From Candidatus Poseidoniaceae archaeon (GTDB taxonomy: Archaea > Thermoplasmatota > Poseidoniia > Poseidoniales > Poseidoniaceae): 10,858 nt of DNA. This document shows positions 7,955 to 10,858 of this stretch, piece by piece (within the stretch, counting starts at the first letter, position 1; each line of letters opens with the position of its first letter). The stretch lies in contig JAKMGM010000120.1 in assembly GCA_022424925.1 (NCBI GenBank), forward strand, positions 1 through 10,858, given 5' to 3'. The translations under genes were made by a program, and so were the position numbers. A model generated the notes under the pieces. It saw nothing but the letters and a program-made list of their open reading frames with translations, searched no databases and had not been told where the DNA came from.

Positions 7955-7960
7955 TTTTTT
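7955..7960 (+). terminator. Possible oligo-T terminator after the membrane protein gene
   Basis: Six T bases follow directly on the TAG stop (7952-7954). Archaeal RNA polymerase can terminate at such runs without a hairpin. The run is short and the next gene begins about 35 bases later, so read-through is equally plausible. Confidence 0.25.
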
Positions 7961-7994
7961 GAATGCAATTATTGAATACTGTCGGTCTACTGGT

Positions 7995-9371
7995 ATGCCC
8001 ATGAACGAAGCGGCGATGGCACATATCGGTCCACAACCTGCAGTCATTCCTAACGATGAATACATTGCACGTCAAAGCCGGTTGACCGCTCAACTTCGGC
8101 CGAATGACCTTGTTATTCTTTGCGCTGCTGAAGAAGCAACGCACTCCAACGATGTTCACTACCCGTACAGAACGATGAGTGACATGCTCTATTTCGTCGG
8201 TTGGACAGAACCAGAGGCTGTTTTCACATTGCGATGCGTTGATGGCGCATGGGTCTCAACACTCTTCGTTCAACCGAAAGACACACTGAAGGAAATCTGG
8301 GAAGGTCGTCGACCAGGTGTTGAGGGTGCACTTTCTTCTTGGCCTGTGGACCAAGCACATTCAATCGAGGAACTTGGTTCTTCGCTGACCGAGTATATTT
8401 CAGATTCACAACGAATCCTACTTCGAACCGGCGTCCGTCCGTATGTTGACACACTGGTTCGTGATTCTGTCGAACGCCGTGACAGGGCACGTCAACATTT
8501 TGGCACCGGTCCTGTTTCAATTGAAGACCCAAGTGCACGAATTGCTGAACTCCGTCTTCGAAAATCAGCTGCTGAAATTGAACAAATGAGGTTCGCATCG
8601 GATGTAAGCAGTTTCGCACATGTCGCTGCTATGCGCCATTCAAAACCCGGGCGCATGGAATACCAGTTTCAATCTACAATTGAAGGCTTCTTTGTGTACG
8701 CTGGTACCTCCGGATGGGCCTATCCTTCAATCGTTGGCTGCGGGGATAATGCGACTGTCCTACACTACAAGGAAAACAATGATGTCTGTGAAGACGGTGA
8801 AGTCATTCTCATTGACGCTGGTGCTGAATTCCGCGGTTATGCAGCAGATATTACCCGTTCTTGGCCAATTAACGGAAAATTCACTGAGGCTCAAAGAGAA
8901 ATATACCAGATTGTACTCGATGCCCAGATTGCTGCGATCGACTGTTGCCGCCCAGGCCTGGCATACACTGCACCACATGACGCTGCTCGTCGAGTCTTAG
9001 CGGAAGGCATTGTTCGACTTGGAATTACACAACAAACGGTAGATGAAGCACTAGACATGGAATCTGGTGATCTGAAAAAGTGGTACATGCACAACACCAG
9101 TCACTGGATTGGCCTGGATGTTCACGATGTTGGCGTTTACAAACCCAACGGCGAACCGCGTTTGCTCGAAGCAGGCATGTGTCTAACGATTGAACCTGGG
9201 CTGTACTTTGGGGCATGGCGACCTGATGTCGATTGCCCTGAGAAGTATGCGAACATCGGTATTCGAATCGAAGATGATGTTTTGGTCACTTCGGGTGAGC
9301 CAGACGTCCTCACATCCGCATGTCCAAAATCTATCGAAGAGATTGAAGCCATCACCGGAACCCCCTTTTGA
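7995..9371 (+). CDS. pepP: Xaa-Pro aminopeptidase, M24B family
   Basis: A cytoplasmic dinuclear-metal peptidase (usually Mn) that removes the N-terminal residue of peptides with proline in second position. From the ATG at 7995 it is 458 residues, close to E. coli PepP (441). The N-terminal creatinase-like domain includes HYPYRTMSDMLYFVGWTEPE, which resembles the E. coli protein. The C-terminal pita-bread domain has all five metal ligands: Asp274 (LIDAG), Asp285 (ADITR), His370 (SHWIGLDVHD), Glu400 (TIEPGLY) and Glu426 (IRIED). The start is uncertain. The frame is open back to an ATG at 7917 that would overlap the upstream gene by 38 bases. The E. coli start aligns well downstream of that point, and 7995 or 8001 avoids the overlap, but neither has a clear ribosome-binding site. 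A leaderless transcript is possible. The protein ends in TGTPF and its stop overlaps the ribosome-binding site of mqnC. Confidence 0.93.
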   Translation: MPMNEAAMAHIGPQPAVIPNDEYIARQSRLTAQLRPNDLVILCAAEEATHSNDVHYPYRTMSDMLYFVGWTEPEAVFTLRCVDGAWVSTLFVQPKDTLKEIWEGRRPGVEGALSSWPVDQAHSIEELGSSLTEYISDSQRILLRTGVRPYVDTLVRDSVERRDRARQHFGTGPVSIEDPSARIAELRLRKSAAEIEQMRFASDVSSFAHVAAMRHSKPGRMEYQFQSTIEGFFVYAGTSGWAYPSIVGCGDNATVLHYKENNDVCEDGEVILIDAGAEFRGYAADITRSWPINGKFTEAQREIYQIVLDAQIAAIDCCRPGLAYTAPHDAARRVLAEGIVRLGITQQTVDEALDMESGDLKKWYMHNTSHWIGLDVHDVGVYKPNGEPRLLEAGMCLTIEPGLYFGAWRPDVDCPEKYANIGIRIEDDVLVTSGEPDVLTSACPKSIEEIEAITGTPF

Positions 9372-9375
9372 GGTG
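9370..9375 (+). promoter_or_regulatory. Ribosome-binding site overlapping the pepP stop
   Basis: GAGGTG shares GA with the pepP TGA (9369-9371) and lies 5 bases before the mqnC ATG at 9381. It is a strong match to the archaeal anti-Shine-Dalgarno sequence. It fixes the mqnC start and suggests translational coupling, as seen after glyA. Confidence 0.65.
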
Positions 9376-9380
9376 TACGC

Positions 9381-10571
9381 ATGAAATGGGCTGAGATACT
9401 TGAACGCCAAGCCTCTTGGCATCCAGATTCTGCAAGCGACCTACGGCTAACAACTGACGAGGCTGTCGAACTGTACACAAACGCCCCCTTGCATCAATTG
9501 ATGAGCGCAGCCCTTGAGAGAAGAAATTCGATGCACGGCCCGAGCACGGTCACCTATCTCATCGATAGGAACATCAACTACACGAATGTCTGTACAATTA
9601 ATTGTCAATTTTGCTCATTTTACCGGCCACCCGGGCACGATGAGACATACACGCAGACTCGTGATGAAATATCTGCTCGGATAAAGGAACTTGAGGATAT
9701 TGAAGGTGTACGAATACTCATGCAAGGCGGGGTCAATCCAGATTTACCCTTCGTCTGGTATGAAGAACTCCTTCAGTCGCTTCGTGAGCGCCACCCGACC
9801 ATTGCCTTGGACTGTTTTAGCCCCATTGAGATTGAAGGCATTGCAGAAGTCAGCGGCATGTCGACGCTTGAAGTCCTCACCAGGCTGCAAAAATCAGGTA
9901 TGCACGGGCTGCCTGGAGGCGGCGCAGAGATGCTTGTTGATGAAGTTCGGAAAGATGTCTCGCCGAAAAAAGGTCTTCCTGCAAATTGGTTACGGGTGAT
10001 GGAAGAGGCTCAATCTCTCGGCCTAATCACCAGTGCGACGAATGTGATTGGATTTGGTGAAAGTTTAGAGCAGCGAGTAGAACACATGAACAGATTGCGT
10101 GAACTTCAAGACCGTTCACTCGCACAACACGGAATAGGATTTACTTCCTTCATTGCTTGGCCCGTGCAGTTGGAAGTCAACAGTTTTGGACGACGAAACC
10201 GTGGGCAAAACAAGGTTGAACTCGGTTCAGGTTCGACAGAGTATCTGCGCCATGTTGCCGTGTCCCGACTGTTTCTCGACAGCATTCCAAACATACAATC
10301 CTCATGGCCGACAATGGGTATCAAGACTGCCCAAATGGCGCTGTTTGGTGGTGCGAATGATGTTGGTTCGACCATGATGGAAGAGAATGTAGTTTCAGCA
10401 TCAGGGACGACCAAGTTTCAAGCCTCTGAAAAGGAACTGCAGGATGTTATCCTCCGGGCTGGCTTTACCCCTCAACGGCGTGACAGCAGGTACACTTTCC
10501 TTGAAACACCGAAATGTGGAGCAAGCGTCGGTGAACTCAGTTCGCCACCACCTGTGCAGTTTCCTGCCTAA
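9381..10571 (+). CDS. mqnC: Cyclic dehypoxanthine futalosine synthase (radical SAM)
   Basis: This enzyme performs the radical cyclisation of dehypoxanthine futalosine in the futalosine route to menaquinone. It is 396 residues, slightly longer than typical MqnC because of a poorly conserved, proline-containing C-terminal tail (about 377-396). The radical SAM cluster motif CTINCQFC (Cys71, 75, 78) sits after YLIDRNINYTNV. MqnC signatures follow: ILMQGGVNPDLP (112-123), FSPIEI (146-151), FTSFIAWPVQ (254-263), FGGANDVGSTMMEENVV (322-338) and AGFTPQRRDSRY (360-371). These separate it from the relatives MqnE and CofH. Residue 144 is Asp in LDCFSP, where family members as I recall them usually have His. 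The start is set by GAGGTG 5 bases upstream. Only 9 bases separate it from pepP. No other menaquinone gene is in the window. Its TAA overlaps the stop of the converging gene on the other strand. Confidence 0.92.
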   Translation: MKWAEILERQASWHPDSASDLRLTTDEAVELYTNAPLHQLMSAALERRNSMHGPSTVTYLIDRNINYTNVCTINCQFCSFYRPPGHDETYTQTRDEISARIKELEDIEGVRILMQGGVNPDLPFVWYEELLQSLRERHPTIALDCFSPIEIEGIAEVSGMSTLEVLTRLQKSGMHGLPGGGAEMLVDEVRKDVSPKKGLPANWLRVMEEAQSLGLITSATNVIGFGESLEQRVEHMNRLRELQDRSLAQHGIGFTSFIAWPVQLEVNSFGRRNRGQNKVELGSGSTEYLRHVAVSRLFLDSIPNIQSSWPTMGIKTAQMALFGGANDVGSTMMEENVVSASGTTKFQASEKELQDVILRAGFTPQRRDSRYTFLETPKCGASVGELSSPPPVQFPA

Positions 10572-10858
10572 CTCTCACGAATCGTATCGTAGTAAACAAC
10601 CCAAATTTCTGCATGGATGTTTCGCTGGCCGTTCCCAACGCCGTCTGAAGGAACATATTCCTGTCCATTGAAAAGACCACGGTACGTGAGGTGGTTTGTT
10701 CCACCGTTCATGTCACTCCAACTTGTGATGTCATAGTTCCATTGTTTAACATCCTGCCCTGCACACCATCCGGCTCTACCGAACGGCCATGAGCCAAACT
10801 GGTTTGCGACAACTCCGTTGTCGACTTCGTTTTCACAACCTTCATTCGAGTAAACGAT
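10568..10858 (-). CDS. Protein ending in a PNGase F-like C-terminal domain (partial)
   Basis: Only the last 96 codons of this reverse-strand gene are in the window; the frame is open to the right edge and stops at TAG (10570-10568). The fragment resembles the C-terminal half of peptide-N4-(N-acetyl-beta-glucosaminyl)asparagine amidase F, which releases N-glycans from Asn. The clearest match is GSWPFGRAGWCAGQDV (fragment residues 22-37) against GNWAPDRAGWCPGMAV as I recall the Elizabethkingia enzyme. Cys8 and Cys32 of the fragment match the cysteines that form its last disulfide. Further on, YDIT, a Tyr-containing strand and a closing AEIWVVYYDT fit the jelly-roll ending. The protein stops right after the domain, with no anchor. 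The catalytic Asp and Glu residues of PNGase F lie further upstream and are not visible, so activity is unproven. The fold is shared with peptidylglycine monooxygenases, but the RAGWC motif favours the PNGase F family. Confidence 0.78.
   Translation of the reverse strand: MVYSNEGCENEVDNGVVANQFGSWPFGRAGWCAGQDVKQWNYDITSWSDMNGGTNHLTYRGLFNGQEYVPSDGVGNGQRNIHAEIWVVYYDTIRES

Noticed and set aside
8620..9000. A 126-codon forward open frame inside pepP.
   Set aside because: It overlaps the metal-binding domain in the wrong frame and its translation has no recognisable features.
10444..10671. A 75-codon forward open frame across the mqnC end.
   Set aside because: It overlaps mqnC out of frame and is antisense to the PNGase F-like domain, which has much stronger support.

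Overview
The window looks like a compact archaeal chromosome segment, most likely from a marine Thermoplasmatota lineage such as Poseidoniales (Marine Group II). This is inferred from an archaeal-type serine hydroxymethyltransferase, tightly spaced genes with GGTG/GAGG ribosome-binding sites, large acidic secreted proteins built of calcium-binding and Ig/PKD-like modules, and a futalosine-pathway menaquinone enzyme. Marker genes and tRNAs are absent, so the assignment is provisional.

Layout, left to right. Six forward genes are essentially complete, and a seventh at the left edge has an unresolved start. (1) 15-686: a very basic protein of unknown function whose frame stays open to the left edge. 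(2) 736-2049: glyA, serine hydroxymethyltransferase. (3) 2059-3132: a tryptophan-rich protein of unknown function, with its ribosome-binding site laid over the glyA stop codon. A 112-base gap with a possible promoter follows. (4) 3245-6328: a 1027-residue exported protein with about 24 thrombospondin type 3-like calcium-binding repeats and one inserted beta-rich domain. (5) 6389-7954: a type I membrane protein with a signal peptide, Ig/PKD-like extracellular domains and a C-terminal anchor. (6) about 7995-9371: an M24B Xaa-Pro aminopeptidase (PepP type). (7) 9381-10571: mqnC, the radical SAM cyclic dehypoxanthine futalosine synthase, again with its ribosome-binding site on the preceding stop codon.

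At the right edge, the reverse strand carries the last 96 codons of a converging gene. Its product ends in a domain that closely resembles the C-terminal half of peptide-N-glycosidase F (PNGase F). Its stop codon and that of mqnC overlap. Most of this gene lies outside the window, so its catalytic residues cannot be checked here. It is the most interesting item in the window.

The genes fall into two themes. Housekeeping metabolism covers one-carbon/glycine metabolism, turnover of proline-containing peptides and menaquinone synthesis. Cell-surface biology covers the calcium-repeat protein, the Ig/PKD membrane protein and the PNGase F-like protein. Together they fit a heterotroph that uses proteins and glycoproteins, but no single dedicated system is demonstrated. 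I saw no RNA gene, mobile element, CRISPR array or attachment site.
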